Assembly (NCBI RefSeq): GCF_013364235.1
Contig: NZ_CP054919.1
Span: 6,951,728-7,015,727 of the forward strand
Source: Kitasatospora sp. NA04385
Lineage (GTDB): Bacteria > Actinomycetota > Actinomycetes > Streptomycetales > Streptomycetaceae
Direction of reading: 5' to 3'
Length of the DNA: 64,000 nt
How positions within the stretch are numbered: position 1 is the first letter of the stretch; every line of letters starts with the position of its first letter. A program made the position numbers and the translations under genes. Shown here piece by piece: positions 15,181 to 23,660 of the stretch. The notes under the pieces were generated by a model that was not told where the DNA came from, searched no databases, and worked only from the letters and a program-made list of their open reading frames with translations.

Positions 15181-16644
15181 ATGAGCAACAACATCCTGCG
15201 CCGCACCCTCGTCGCCGCCACCGCCGCCGCCGTCCTGCCGATCTCCGTGCTGGCCGCCGCCCAGAACGCCTCGGCCAGCGTCGGGTCGAGCATCGTGAGC
15301 ATCGCCAACGCCAACATCGGCAACACCGCCTGCGCCACCAACAGCGCCGGCGGCACCGGCTACTACAGCAGCTGCACCGGCAACGGCGGCTCGCCGGAGA
15401 ACTGGTGCGCCGACTTCGCCAAGTGGGTGTGGGCGCAGAGCGGGGTCAACGTCTCCGGACTCACCCCGGCGGCCGGCAGCTTCGGGACGTACAACGGGGG
15501 GCTGCACCCCACCCCGCACGTGGGCGACGCCGTCGTCTTCAACTACAACGGCACCGACTACGCCGACCACGTCGCCATCGTCTCCTCGCTCAACAGCGAC
15601 GGCACCATCACCACGATCAGCGGCAACAGCGGTGGCGGCGGCGCGGCCAAGTCCCACGTCCGGCTGTCCGGCCGGTTCAGCTCCACGGTCGGCTACAGCT
15701 CCTACATGGGGATGAAGATCAGCGGGTACGTCTCGCCGAACGGCGGCAACAACTCCGTCCCGACCCCGCCCTCGGTGCCCGCCCCGGCCGCCCCCACCGG
15801 CGTGCACGTCTTCGCCCTCGGCTCCGACAACCGCATCTACAACGACCAGGGCAACTACACGGCCGGCCACTGGGACGGCTTCGGTCTGGTCGACGGCACC
15901 GCCGGCTTCAAGCAGACCACCGCCGTCACCATCAACGACACGGTCCACCTCTTCGCGATCGGTTCCGACGGCCGCGTCTACAACAACGACGGCAACTTCT
16001 CGGTCGGCAAGTGGAACGGCTTCGGCCTGGTCGACGGCGCGGACGGCTTCCAGCAGATCACCGCCGCGGTCACCGGCAACACCGTCCGCCTGTTCGCCCT
16101 CGGCTCCGACGGCCGCGTCTACCAGAACGACGGCGACTACACCAAGGGCACCTGGACCGGCTTCGGCCTGGTCGACGGCACCGCCGGGTTCAAGAAGATC
16201 ACCGCCGCCGCGATCGGCAACACCGTCCACCTGTTCGCCCTCGGTTCGGACAACCGGGTCTACAACAACGACGGCGACTTCACCGCCGGGCACTGGGGCG
16301 GCTTCGGCCTGGTCGACGGGGCGGGCGGCTTCCAGCAGATCACCGCCGCGGTCACCGGCAACACCGTCCACCTCTACGCGCTCGGTTCGGACAACCGGGT
16401 CTACAACAACGACGGCGACTACTCCGCCGGGCACTGGGGCGGCTTCGGCCTGGTCGACGGCACCGCCGGGTTCAAGCAGATCACCGCCACGGCGACCGGC
16501 GGCATCGTGCACCTGTTCGCGGTGGGCTCGGACAACCGGGTCTACAACAACGACGGCGACTACTCCGCCGGGCACTGGGGCGGCTACACCCTGGTTGACG
16601 GCGCGGACGGCTTCCAGCAGATCAGCGCCACCCCGAGCGCCTGA
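15181..16644 (+). CDS. Secreted CHAP-domain amidase/peptidase with six 47-residue repeats
   Basis: A 487-residue protein with a signal peptide (residues 1 to about 32, ending ASAS). A CHAP domain follows (about 40-180) with the catalytic Cys76 in ENWCADFAKWVW and His130 in DYADHVAIV. CHAP enzymes cut peptidoglycan amide bonds. A Pro-rich linker leads to six 47-residue repeats of the same family as in the preceding gene (LFALGSDNRVYNNDGDY.AGHW.GFGLVDG..GF.QITAA). The ATG at 15181 gives a standard signal peptide; an in-frame GTG at 15163 adds six residues. The two genes lie in the same direction 188 bp apart, and the shared repeat suggests binding to the same surface ligand. Confidence 0.86.
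   Translation: MSNNILRRTLVAATAAAVLPISVLAAAQNASASVGSSIVSIANANIGNTACATNSAGGTGYYSSCTGNGGSPENWCADFAKWVWAQSGVNVSGLTPAAGSFGTYNGGLHPTPHVGDAVVFNYNGTDYADHVAIVSSLNSDGTITTISGNSGGGGAAKSHVRLSGRFSSTVGYSSYMGMKISGYVSPNGGNNSVPTPPSVPAPAAPTGVHVFALGSDNRIYNDQGNYTAGHWDGFGLVDGTAGFKQTTAVTINDTVHLFAIGSDGRVYNNDGNFSVGKWNGFGLVDGADGFQQITAAVTGNTVRLFALGSDGRVYQNDGDYTKGTWTGFGLVDGTAGFKKITAAAIGNTVHLFALGSDNRVYNNDGDFTAGHWGGFGLVDGAGGFQQITAAVTGNTVHLYALGSDNRVYNNDGDYSAGHWGGFGLVDGTAGFKQITATATGGIVHLFAVGSDNRVYNNDGDYSAGHWGGYTLVDGADGFQQISATPSA
15799..16641 (+). repeat. Six 141-bp in-frame repeats in the CHAP gene
   Basis: Units of 47 codons begin at 15799, 15940, 16081, 16222, 16363 and 16504 (the last has 46). They align residue for residue with those of the Rpf-type gene but are more uniform among themselves in NND/AGHW positions. 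Confidence 0.9.
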
Positions 16645-16703
16645 CCGCAGCAACACCCGGTCGTCACCGAACGGTCGTCACCGAACGGTCGGTGACCGTC
16701 CGA

Positions 16704-16748
16704 CGCGCCGCTGGGCGCGGAGCCACCTGCTCCGCGCCCAGCGGCGCG
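16704..16748. terminator. Bidirectional hairpin terminator between convergent genes
   Basis: A perfect 19-bp stem (16704-16722 with 16730-16748) closes a 7-nt loop, between the CHAP gene and the convergent peroxiredoxin-like gene. There is no long T run, as is usual in this group. Confidence 0.8.
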
Positions 16749-16778
16749 TCCGCGTTCGTTGCCGGGCCGCGCGGGGCC

Positions 16779-17444
16779 CTAGGCCAGGTCCGCGGCCCGG
16801 TGCGCTGCGTCTCCGTGCTCGGTGACCTGGTGCTCGGTGACCTGGTGTTCGGTGGCGCGGTGCTCGCTGGTCCGGTGTTCGGTGGCGCGGTGTTCGGTGG
16901 CGAGGGTGAGGACCTGGTCGACGGACCAGTGGTCGGCGGCGTGGGTGCCGTAGTGCGCGGCGGCGATCCGGCCGTCGGTGGTGAGGAGGAAGTCGGCGGG
17001 CAGGCCCAGGCGGCCGCCGAGGGGGCGGGCGGCGGGCGGGCGTTCGCGGCCGCGCAGGACGAGCGGGACGCTGCGGGCGAGGCCGCGGACGACGGACGGC
17101 CAGACCCGCGGATCGAGCAGGGCGCGGGCGCCGCGCTCGACCCCGTACGCCCGGTACAGCCGCTGCTCCGGGTCGGCCAGCAGCGGGAACGGCAACCCGT
17201 CGGCGTACGGCCGGAGTTCGGCGGCGGGGGAGTGGAAGACGGCCGTCTCCCGCACCCCCGCCGCGCGCAGTTCCGGGTGGCGGACGGCGAAGGTGCGCAG
17301 GTGCAGGTTGCAGATCGGGCAGCCCGCGAAGCGGCGGAACTGCAGGTGGGTCAGGCCGTCCGCGGGCACCGGCGGCAGGGGAGCGCCGGCGGCGTCGGCG
17401 GTGGGGAGGGGCGGTGCGGTGGTGCCGGTCCGGAGTCGGGACAC
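16779..17444 (-). CDS. Peroxiredoxin-like (AhpC/TSA superfamily) protein
   Basis: A 221-residue thioredoxin-fold protein. The likely redox motif is FAGCPICNLHLRTF (Cys near residues 42 and 45). It then shows ETAVFHSPAAELRPYADGLPFPLLADPEQRLYRAYGVE (about 67-104) and GLPADFLLTTDGRIAAAHYG, the layout of the peroxiredoxin-like AhpC/TSA2-type group. The C-terminal 30 residues are imperfect TEHR/TEHQV repeats encoded by about 15-bp DNA repeats at 16810-16900, an apparent low-complexity extension. It is divergent from a TetR gene, with 76 bp between the starts that contain a small inverted repeat, so TetR control of this gene is plausible. Confidence 0.75.
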   Translation of the reverse strand: MSRLRTGTTAPPLPTADAAGAPLPPVPADGLTHLQFRRFAGCPICNLHLRTFAVRHPELRAAGVRETAVFHSPAAELRPYADGLPFPLLADPEQRLYRAYGVERGARALLDPRVWPSVVRGLARSVPLVLRGRERPPAARPLGGRLGLPADFLLTTDGRIAAAHYGTHAADHWSVDQVLTLATEHRATEHRTSEHRATEHQVTEHQVTEHGDAAHRAADLA

Positions 17445-17496
17445 GTGGGCTCCTCGGAGGCTCCTCGTAGGTGTAGGCCGTACGCCAAAACTGTAG

Positions 17497-17511
17497 GCGT
17501 ATAGCGTACGC
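17497..17511. promoter_or_regulatory. Possible TetR operator
   Basis: GCGTA (17497-17501) and TACGC (17507-17511) are inverted around 5 bp. They lie 9 bp before the GTG of the TetR gene and in the short divergent promoter shared with the peroxiredoxin-like gene. The arms are short, so this is tentative. Confidence 0.4.
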
Positions 17512-17520
17512 TGTCAACCC

Positions 17521-18201
17521 GTGCCCCGTCCACGCTCCCTGACCACCCGCCAGATCGCCGCCGCCGCACTCACCGTGATCGACCGCGACGGCCTGCCCGC
17601 GCTGTCCATGCGCACCGTCGCGGCCGAACTCGACCGGCGCACCATGGCGCTGTACCGCTACGTCGAGGACCGCGAGGAACTCGAGTGTCTGGTCGTCGAC
17701 CTCGCCCTCGGCGCCGTCCTGGACCGCGCCGCGTCCGAGGCCGGTTCGAGGGCCGGTTCGGTGACCGGTCGGGCGGCCGATCCGGTGGCTGATCCGGTGG
17801 CCGGGCCGCGGGCCCGGCTGCTCGCGCTGCTGGAGTCGATGCGGGAGGCCGTCGGCGCGCACCCCGGCGTCCTGCCGCTGGCCGTCCGGCACCACGGCGG
17901 CTGCCCGTCCGCGCTGCGCTGGCGCGAACGGCTGCTGGCGGCCCTGGCCGACGCCGGACTCGCCGGGCCGCGCCGGGCCGCGGCGCTGCACGCGCTGGTG
18001 GCGTACGTGATCGGCGCGCTCGAACTCGAACACCAGGCCGCGGCCGACGCCACCCCCGTCGGCCCGCTCGTCCCCGAGACCTTCCCGCTGCTCGCCGAGG
18101 CCCTGGCCGTCCGCGCCGCCACCGACCCGGCCCGCGCCTTCACCGACGGCGCGCGCACCGTGCTGGACGGCCTGGGCCTGGATGGCTTGGGCCTGGACTG
18201 A
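17521..18201 (+). CDS. TetR family regulator
   Basis: A 226-residue protein with an N-terminal helix-turn-helix (residues about 8-52: LTTRQIAAAALTVIDRDG, then MRTVAAELDRRTMALYRYVEDREEL) and a C-terminal ligand domain of the TetR_C type. The GTG at 17521 has no upstream ribosome binding site, and a TATAGC-like element lies about 18 bp before it, so the mRNA may be leaderless. Residues about 75-98 contain a short PVADPVAG-type repeat. It probably regulates the divergent peroxiredoxin-like gene and itself. The ligand is unknown. Confidence 0.85.
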   Translation: MPRPRSLTTRQIAAAALTVIDRDGLPALSMRTVAAELDRRTMALYRYVEDREELECLVVDLALGAVLDRAASEAGSRAGSVTGRAADPVADPVAGPRARLLALLESMREAVGAHPGVLPLAVRHHGGCPSALRWRERLLAALADAGLAGPRRAAALHALVAYVIGALELEHQAAADATPVGPLVPETFPLLAEALAVRAATDPARAFTDGARTVLDGLGLDGLGLD

Positions 18202-18246
18202 CCCGGGTCGCTGTCCGTCGGGCCCGGGTCCGGGTTCGGCGGGGTG

Positions 18247-18912
18247 TCAGGGGGTGGGCTCGGCCAGGGCGTTCCAGCCGTGTTCGAGGAGGTCGAAGGC
18301 GCGGACCATCGCCCCGCGGACGTCCTGGTGGGACTGGGCGGCGTGCGGCGCCTCCAGGGCGAAGTGGGCCAGGGCGGTGCAGAGCGGGTCGTCGGCGGGG
18401 CGGCCGCTCTGCTCGGCGATCACGGCGGCGAGGGCGGCGGTGTGGCGCAGCCACATGGCCTGGTGGTAGTCGCGCAGGGCGGGGGTGGAGTTCACCAGGG
18501 CGGTGAAGGACGCGAACCGGGGGTCGTCGGTGTCGACGGCCCGGCGGTGGCGCAGGGCGTGGTCGCACAGGGCCGCCGGGATCGACCGGCCCGGGGGCCG
18601 CTCGCGGACGGCGGCGAGCAGGTCGGCCTCCAGGTCCGCCTCCTCGTCGAAGACCAGGGCCTCCTTGGCTGGGAAGTGCTTGAACAGCGTGGTGGTCGAG
18701 ACGTCGGCGGCGTCCGCGATCTCGCGAATGCCGACGTCGTCGTAGCCGCGCTCCAGGAACAGGCGCAGCGCGGCGTCGGCGATGGCCTGGCGGGTGGCCG
18801 CCTTCTTGCGCTCGCGGCGCCCCGGCGGGGGTGGCGGCGGGCCGGGCGGGGTCGGCGGAGGCGGTGGGGCCGGTGGGGTCGGCGGTGGGGGTGGTGGGGG
18901 CGTCTCGGGCAT
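18247..18912 (-). CDS. TetR family regulator with a polyproline N-terminus
   Basis: A 221-residue TetR protein with helix-turn-helix residues about 40-85 (RQAIADAALRLFLERGYDDVG, IREIADAADVSTTTLFKHFPAKEALV). In front of it sits an unusual run of about 25 mostly Pro residues (residues 5-30), which may be partly untranslated if an internal start is used, although no alternative start after the run is obvious. It is divergent from the FAD monooxygenase gene at 19035, and the 122-bp gap holds a candidate operator, the usual arrangement for a repressor of a drug- or xenobiotic-modifying oxygenase. Confidence 0.85.
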   Translation of the reverse strand: MPETPPPPPPPTPPAPPPPPTPPGPPPPPPGRRERKKAATRQAIADAALRLFLERGYDDVGIREIADAADVSTTTLFKHFPAKEALVFDEEADLEADLLAAVRERPPGRSIPAALCDHALRHRRAVDTDDPRFASFTALVNSTPALRDYHQAMWLRHTAALAAVIAEQSGRPADDPLCTALAHFALEAPHAAQSHQDVRGAMVRAFDLLEHGWNALAEPTP

Positions 18913-18945
18913 GGGATCAGTCTACCCGGAGGGTTCATCTGCTTC

Positions 18946-18968
18946 AAAAGTTGAGTCGTTGCACTTTT
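18946..18968. promoter_or_regulatory. Possible TetR operator / promoter, AT-rich
   Basis: AAAAGT (18946-18951) and ACTTTT (18963-18968) are inverted around 11 bp, and AGTCGTTG occurs twice nearby as a direct repeat. This is the only AT-rich stretch in the divergent region between the TetR gene and the monooxygenase gene. Confidence 0.45.
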
Positions 18969-19034
18969 GTAGTCGTTGTGTTTTTCTGGGAGTGCGGTGC
19001 CGTGGAGCGCCGCACCACCGGAAGGAGCACCGCC

Positions 19035-20255
19035 ATGTCCACCACCACCCCCGCCCCCCGTATCGCCGTCATCGGCGCCGGTCCCGGCGGCCTGACCTGC
19101 GCCCGCATCCTGCAGCGCCACGGCATCGCCGTCACCGTCCACGATCGCGATCCCGGCCCCGACACCCGGGACCAGGGCGGCACGCTCGACCTGCACGAGG
19201 ACAACGGCCAACTCGCCCTGCGCGAGGCCGGACTGCTCGACGACTTCCTCCGCCTCGCCCGCCCCGAAGGGCAGGAGATGCGCCAACTCGACGCCGTGAC
19301 CGGGGAGATCGGCTTCCACCACGTCCCCGCGGACGACGAGCGGCTGAAGCCCGAGATCGACCGCGGCCGACTCCGCGACCTCCTCCTGAGCTCGCTCGAA
19401 CCGGGCACCGTGCGCTGGGGCCGCACCCTGCGCTCGGTCGAAGGTCCCGCGGGCGGCCCCCGTCGCCTGCACTTCGCCGACGGCACCGTGACCGAGGCTG
19501 ACCTGGTCATCGGCGCGGACGGCGCCTGGTCGAAGGTCCGCCCCGCCCTCTCCCCGGCCACCCCCGTCCACACCGGCGTCAGCTTCCTCGAAGCCTGGTT
19601 CCACGACGTCGAACGCCGCCACCCCGACCTCGCCGCCCTCGTCGGCCCCGGCAGCGCGGGTGCGGCCGACGGCGAACGCGGCCTGTTCGCGCAGCGCTGC
19701 GGTGGCAACCACATCCGCGTCTACGTCATCCAGCGCGTCCCCGTGGACTGGATCGCCGAGGCCGGCCACACCGTCCGGGACACCGACGCCCTGCGCGCGC
19801 TCCTCCTGGACCGCTACCGCGCCTGGTCGCCCCGCCTGCGCCGGCTCCTCACCGACAACGACGGCCCCTACGTCGACCGCCCGATCCACGCCCTGCCCGT
19901 CCCGCACACCTGGCAGCACGACGGCGCCGTCACCCTGCTCGGGGACGCCGCCCACTTGATGCCCCCGCTCGGCGTCGGCGTCAACCTCGCCATGCTCGAC
20001 GCCTGCGAGCTCGCCCTCGCCCTCACCCGGCACGCCACCGTCGCCGAGGCCGTCCGCGCCTACGAGGCGACCATGCTGCCCCGCTCCACCGCCATGCAGC
20101 GCCTCCTCGACGGCGCCGCCGAAGGGTTGCTGTCCGACGAACCGCACCACGGCGAGCCCGAGCCGCGTCAGCCTGAGTCGCGTCAGCCTGAGTCGTCCGA
20201 GCCCGAGCTGCGGGAGCCCGAGTCGCGCCGGTCCGAGTCGTCCGGCGCGCGGTAG
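19035..20255 (+). CDS. FAD-dependent monooxygenase (PHBH/TetX type)
   Basis: A 406-residue group A flavoprotein monooxygenase. The N-terminal Rossmann motif is VIGAGPGGLTCARIL (residues about 11-25), the middle motif DLVIGADGAWSKVR, and the second FAD motif TLLGDAAHLMPPLGVGVNLAMLDACELA. This architecture hydroxylates small aromatic or polycyclic substrates, including tetracycline-type antibiotics, using NAD(P)H. The ATG at 19035 follows AAGGAG by about 9 nt. The C-terminal 35 residues are PESRQPESSEPELREPES-type repeats, a disordered tail with no role in the fold. Regulation by the divergent TetR is likely. The substrate is unknown. Confidence 0.88.
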   Translation: MSTTTPAPRIAVIGAGPGGLTCARILQRHGIAVTVHDRDPGPDTRDQGGTLDLHEDNGQLALREAGLLDDFLRLARPEGQEMRQLDAVTGEIGFHHVPADDERLKPEIDRGRLRDLLLSSLEPGTVRWGRTLRSVEGPAGGPRRLHFADGTVTEADLVIGADGAWSKVRPALSPATPVHTGVSFLEAWFHDVERRHPDLAALVGPGSAGAADGERGLFAQRCGGNHIRVYVIQRVPVDWIAEAGHTVRDTDALRALLLDRYRAWSPRLRRLLTDNDGPYVDRPIHALPVPHTWQHDGAVTLLGDAAHLMPPLGVGVNLAMLDACELALALTRHATVAEAVRAYEATMLPRSTAMQRLLDGAAEGLLSDEPHHGEPEPRQPESRQPESSEPELREPESRRSESSGAR

Positions 20256-20273
20256 GCGGGGGAGGGGAAGGGG

Positions 20274-20915
20274 TCAGAGCGCGTCCAGGCACTCCACCGG
20301 ATCCGGGCCGGTCCACTCCTCCGGGTCCTCGTCCTCGTCCTCGTCCACCAGGCCCGTCACCTCGAACACCGCGTCCGCCGCCCGCACCGCCGCGCCGTAC
20401 GCCCCGGCGTCCCGCACCGGGTCCAGCGCCCGCGCCCCGGCCCCGTCCACCGCCAGCACGCCGAGCGTGCAGCGATCGGCCGGCCCCGGCCAGAGGTGGT
20501 CGCGGACCACCGCGAAACCGCCCCGCCCGTCGACGTGCCCGGCCGCACCGGCCACCAGGGACAGGAACCACAGCGAGTCGCGGAACTCCTCCCGGTGCAC
20601 CGTCAGGTTCACCACCGTCAGCGTTCCTGCCGCCCGGTCGTAGTCGACCGAGGCGAGGCCCGGCTCCTCCGCCGTCCGCAGGAAGGCGCGCCACTGGCCC
20701 CGGTGGTCGTCGCCGTCCGTCAACCAGCGCTCCACCGTGGCCGCGTCGGGCTCCGGGTGCAGCGCCCACGGCAGGCCGCCGCTCTCCGCCCGCCGGTCGT
20801 ACCAGCCCGTCAGCTCCCTCCACCGTTCCCACGGTCCGGACGGCGCGGCCAGGTAGCGGCGCAGCGCGTCGGGGCCCAGGTGCAGCCGCGCCATCGCGGA
20901 GTACGGCTCGGACAT
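20274..20915 (-). CDS. Conserved-looking hypothetical protein
   Basis: A 213-residue soluble protein starting MSEPYSAMARLHLGPDALRRYLAAP. I recognise no family. Coding support is good: third-position GC bias, a clean ATG and regular secondary-structure composition. It has several Trp residues in the first half, no signal peptide or membrane segment, and a strongly acidic C-terminus (VDEDEDEDPEEW). It converges on the monooxygenase gene with 18 bp between them, and a 305-bp non-coding stretch lies upstream. Confidence 0.6.
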   Translation of the reverse strand: MSEPYSAMARLHLGPDALRRYLAAPSGPWERWRELTGWYDRRAESGGLPWALHPEPDAATVERWLTDGDDHRGQWRAFLRTAEEPGLASVDYDRAAGTLTVVNLTVHREEFRDSLWFLSLVAGAAGHVDGRGGFAVVRDHLWPGPADRCTLGVLAVDGAGARALDPVRDAGAYGAAVRAADAVFEVTGLVDEDEDEDPEEWTGPDPVECLDAL

Positions 20916-21220
20916 GACGCAACCCTCCCACCGGCGCCCGGACGGAACGCCAACCCCACGATCCTGCCAGCCCGTTGTGACACCCCGCGCCCCGAGCCGA
21001 CCGGCGTTCGACCGCTACCCGACCGCTGCCCGACCGTTGCCCGATCGGCGATCCGTTCCCCCTCGTCCCCCTCGTCCCGCCCGTCCGAGCTGACCCCGGT
21101 CGGCCGGGACGAGGAGCACTGCGGGCCGCACCCGGCGAGCGGGCCGCGGACGCGGTCGTCCACCAGCGTGCGGCGGGCGGGGTGCGGCGGGCGGGGTGCT
21201 CGGTGTGGCGGCCGTCCGGG
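20916..21220. other. Intergenic stretch without a supported gene
   Basis: About 305 bp between the 213-residue protein gene and cobM. It holds short imperfect repeats of CCCGACCGCTGC type (20997-21045) and GCGGGCGGGGTG repeats (21173-21200). There is no RBS-backed frame and no strong hairpin. The 3' end of cobM is at 21221, so part of it may be a termination region. Confidence 0.5.
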
Positions 21221-21961
21221 TCAGCGGGCCCGGGTGGTCGAGTACAGGTGGCTGTCGCGGAACTCCGTCGCGGCCAGCGTCCGGCCGACGATGATGACGG
21301 CGGTGCGCAGCACGCCCGCGGCCTTCACCTGGACGGCGATGTCACCGAGCGTGCCGCGCAGCACCAGTTCGTCCGGGCGGCTGGCCATCGCGACCACCGC
21401 AGCCGGGCAGTCCGGCCCGTAGTGCGGCAGCAACTCCTCGACCACGCTGTCCACGTAGCGGGCCGCCAGGTGCAGCACCAGCAGCGCGCCGCTCTTGCCG
21501 AGCACGGACAGCTCCTCGCCGGGCGGCATCGGCGTCGCCTGCCGGGCCACCCGGGTCAGGATCACCGTCTGCCCGACCGTCGGCACCGTCAACTCCCGCT
21601 TCAGCGCCGCCGCGGCCGCCGCGAACGCGGGCACGCCCGGCACCACCTCGTACGGGATGCCCGCCGCGTCCAGTCGGCGCATCTGCTCGGCCATCGCCGA
21701 GAAGACCGACGGGTCGCCCGAGTGCAGCCGGGCCACGTCCTGGCCCTCGGCGTTCGCGCGGACGATCTCGGCCATGATCTGGTCCAGGTCCAGGTTCGCG
21801 GTGTCGACCAGCCGGGCGTCCGGCGGGCAGTCGGCCAGCAGCTCCGGCGGCACCAGGCTGCCCGCGTACAGGCACACCCCGCAGCGGGCCAGGGTGCGTT
21901 GGCCGCGCACCGTGATCAGATCGGCTGCGCCCGGACCGGCACCGATGAAATAGACCGTCAC
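21221..21961 (-). CDS. cobM: Precorrin-4 C11-methyltransferase CobM
   Basis: CobM methylates C-11 of precorrin-4 with SAM. The 246-residue product opens TVYFIGAGPGAADLITVRGQ, the family's GxGPGxxDLxT motif, and continues LHSGDPSVFSAMAEQMRRL, EVVPGVPAFAAAAAALKREL and RPDELVLRGTLGDIA. I chose the GTG at 21961 because AGGAGGAG precedes it by about 5 nt; the GTGA overlap with the cobL stop indicates translational coupling. cobLM form a small operon separated by about 14 kb from the other cob genes of the window. No riboswitch was found in front of it. Confidence 0.94.
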   Translation of the reverse strand: MTVYFIGAGPGAADLITVRGQRTLARCGVCLYAGSLVPPELLADCPPDARLVDTANLDLDQIMAEIVRANAEGQDVARLHSGDPSVFSAMAEQMRRLDAAGIPYEVVPGVPAFAAAAAALKRELTVPTVGQTVILTRVARQATPMPPGEELSVLGKSGALLVLHLAARYVDSVVEELLPHYGPDCPAAVVAMASRPDELVLRGTLGDIAVQVKAAGVLRTAVIIVGRTLAATEFRDSHLYSTTRAR

Positions 21962-23406
21962 TTCGCTCCTCCTGCTGCCCCGCCGACAACGCCGACAGCG
22001 TCGACAATGCCGGCCGCACCGGACTCTCCGGTGTCCGCGTCTGGGTCCGTGTCCGTGCTTTCGTGCCGCGTTCCCGCGTCCGCGGTCGTGGATGCCTTCG
22101 TGGTCGCGCGTGCCTTCGTGGTCACGGGTGCCGCCACGTCCGCGTCCGGGTGCGCGTCCGGGTCCGCGTCCGGGCCCTTGACGACGCTCCACTGGGTCAC
22201 CGGCATCGCCTGCCGCCAGCCCGTGAACCCGCCCACCGGCACCGCGTGCGCGACGGCCAGCTTCACCAACTCGCCGCCGTGGCGCCGGTACCACTGCGTC
22301 AGCAGCGCCTCCGACTCCAACGTCACCGTGTTCGCCACCAGCCGCCCGCCCGGGCCGAGCGCCGCCCAGCACGCCTCCAGCACCCCCGGCACCGTCAGCC
22401 CGCCGCCCACGAACACCGCGTCCGGACGGCCGAGTTCGGACTCCAGCTCCGTCAGCGCCGCCGGTGCCGCACCCCGGACCACCCGCAGCCGGGGCACGCC
22501 GAGCGCCGCCGCGTTGCGGACGATCCGCTCGGCCCGCACCGCGTCCCGCTCCACGCTGACCGCTCGGCAACTGCGGTGCGCCCGCAGCCACTCGATGCCG
22601 ATCGACCCCGAGCCGCCGCCGATGTCCCACAGCAGTTCGCCCGGCGCCGGGCCGAGCGCCGCCAGCGTCGCCGCCCGGACATGACGCTTCGTCAACTGAC
22701 CGTCCGACTCGAACAGTTCGTCCCGCAGCCCGGGGACGAGCTGCTGGCGCGGGGCGTCCGGCGCGAGGGCCGGATCGAGCGCGCAGTCGACCGCGAGGAC
22801 GTTCAGCGGATCGCCCGGCGGCAGTGACCAGCCCGCCGCCACGCCCTCGCGCACCGCCTCCGCCGGACCGCCCAGCTGCTCCAACACCCGTACCCGGCTC
22901 GGCCCGTAGCCCCGGTCCGCCAGTAGCGCCGCCACCCGCGCGGGCGTCGACGCGTCCGCGCTCAGCACCAGCAGCCGGCGCCCCGGGTACAGCGCCGCGT
23001 GCAGCGACTCGGCCGGGCGGCCGACCAGCGTCACCACCTCGGTCTCCTCCACCGGCCAGCCCAGCCGGGCGCACGCCAGCGACACCGAGGACGGGTGCGG
23101 CAGCACCCGCAGCGCGTCCGCCGGGACGCCGCACTCCAGCAGCGTCCGGCCGATCCCGTGGAACATCGGGTCGCCGCTGGCCAGCACCGCCAGCCGCCGC
23201 CCCGCGAACCGGGCCAGCAGCCCCGGCACCGACGGCCGCAACGGGGACGGCCACGGCACCCGATCCGCCGTCACCTCCACCGGCAGCAGCCCCAACTGGC
23301 GCGCTCCGCCGAGCACCACCTCCGCCGCGCCCAGCGCCTCCCGCGCCGCACCCGAGAGCCCCGGCCAGCCGTCCGCACCCACCCCCACGACGGTGATCGC
23401 AGACAC
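21958..23406 (-). CDS. cobL: Precorrin-6Y C5,15-methyltransferase (decarboxylating) CobL
   Basis: CobL is a CbiE-CbiT fusion that methylates C-5 and C-15 and decarboxylates the C-12 acetate. The CbiE half (about 1-210) begins ITVVGVGADGWPGLS and has LASGDPMFHGIGRTL. The CbiT half (about 235-400) has DELFESDGQLTKRHVRA, DIGGGSGSIGIEWL and DAVFVGGGLTVPGVLEAC. The GTG at 23406 has AGGAG about 6 nt upstream; the in-frame TTG at 23412 is too close to it. About 75 extra residues at the C-terminus are Asp/Ala/Thr-rich repeats. In LTKRHVRA the family's usual Glu (KREVRA) is His, and this spot is exactly a copy of the dispersed DNA palindrome. Confidence 0.93.
   Translation of the reverse strand: MSAITVVGVGADGWPGLSGAAREALGAAEVVLGGARQLGLLPVEVTADRVPWPSPLRPSVPGLLARFAGRRLAVLASGDPMFHGIGRTLLECGVPADALRVLPHPSSVSLACARLGWPVEETEVVTLVGRPAESLHAALYPGRRLLVLSADASTPARVAALLADRGYGPSRVRVLEQLGGPAEAVREGVAAGWSLPPGDPLNVLAVDCALDPALAPDAPRQQLVPGLRDELFESDGQLTKRHVRAATLAALGPAPGELLWDIGGGSGSIGIEWLRAHRSCRAVSVERDAVRAERIVRNAAALGVPRLRVVRGAAPAALTELESELGRPDAVFVGGGLTVPGVLEACWAALGPGGRLVANTVTLESEALLTQWYRRHGGELVKLAVAHAVPVGGFTGWRQAMPVTQWSVVKGPDADPDAHPDADVAAPVTTKARATTKASTTADAGTRHESTDTDPDADTGESGAAGIVDAVGVVGGAAGGAK
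22682..22694. repeat. Dispersed palindrome TGACG-NNN-CGTCA, copy 6 (in cobL)
   Basis: TGACGCTTCGTCA; on the coding (minus) strand it reads L-T-K-R-H, where the CbiT family normally has L/I-T-K-R-E. Confidence 0.9.
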
Positions 23407-23660
23407 GCGCAACTCCTGACGGCTCGGGGACGGGGCAGCCGCAGCCTACCCGCAACCGGCCGCCGTACCCCCCGCGAGCTGCGAGGATCCGCCGTGCGAC
23501 ATTGGCCACACCGGGACGCGCGGGGTCGGACCAGGGCCGGCCCGGTATCGGCCCGATATCGGCCCGGGGAGCCGTGGCGGGTCGGGACCGGTCCGGGGCC
23601 GGGTCGGGGAAGCGTGGCCGGGGAGCCGTGGCCGGGGCGGGGAGTTCGGTCGTACGGGTG

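Noticed and set aside
16660..16700. TCACCGAACGGTCG direct repeats as an operator
   Set aside because: They lie between convergent genes just before a strong terminator and are more likely part of the termination region.
20997..21200. GC-rich short repeats between 21.0 and 21.2 kb as a CRISPR-like array
   Set aside because: Units are short and imperfect, with no regular spacers and no cas genes.
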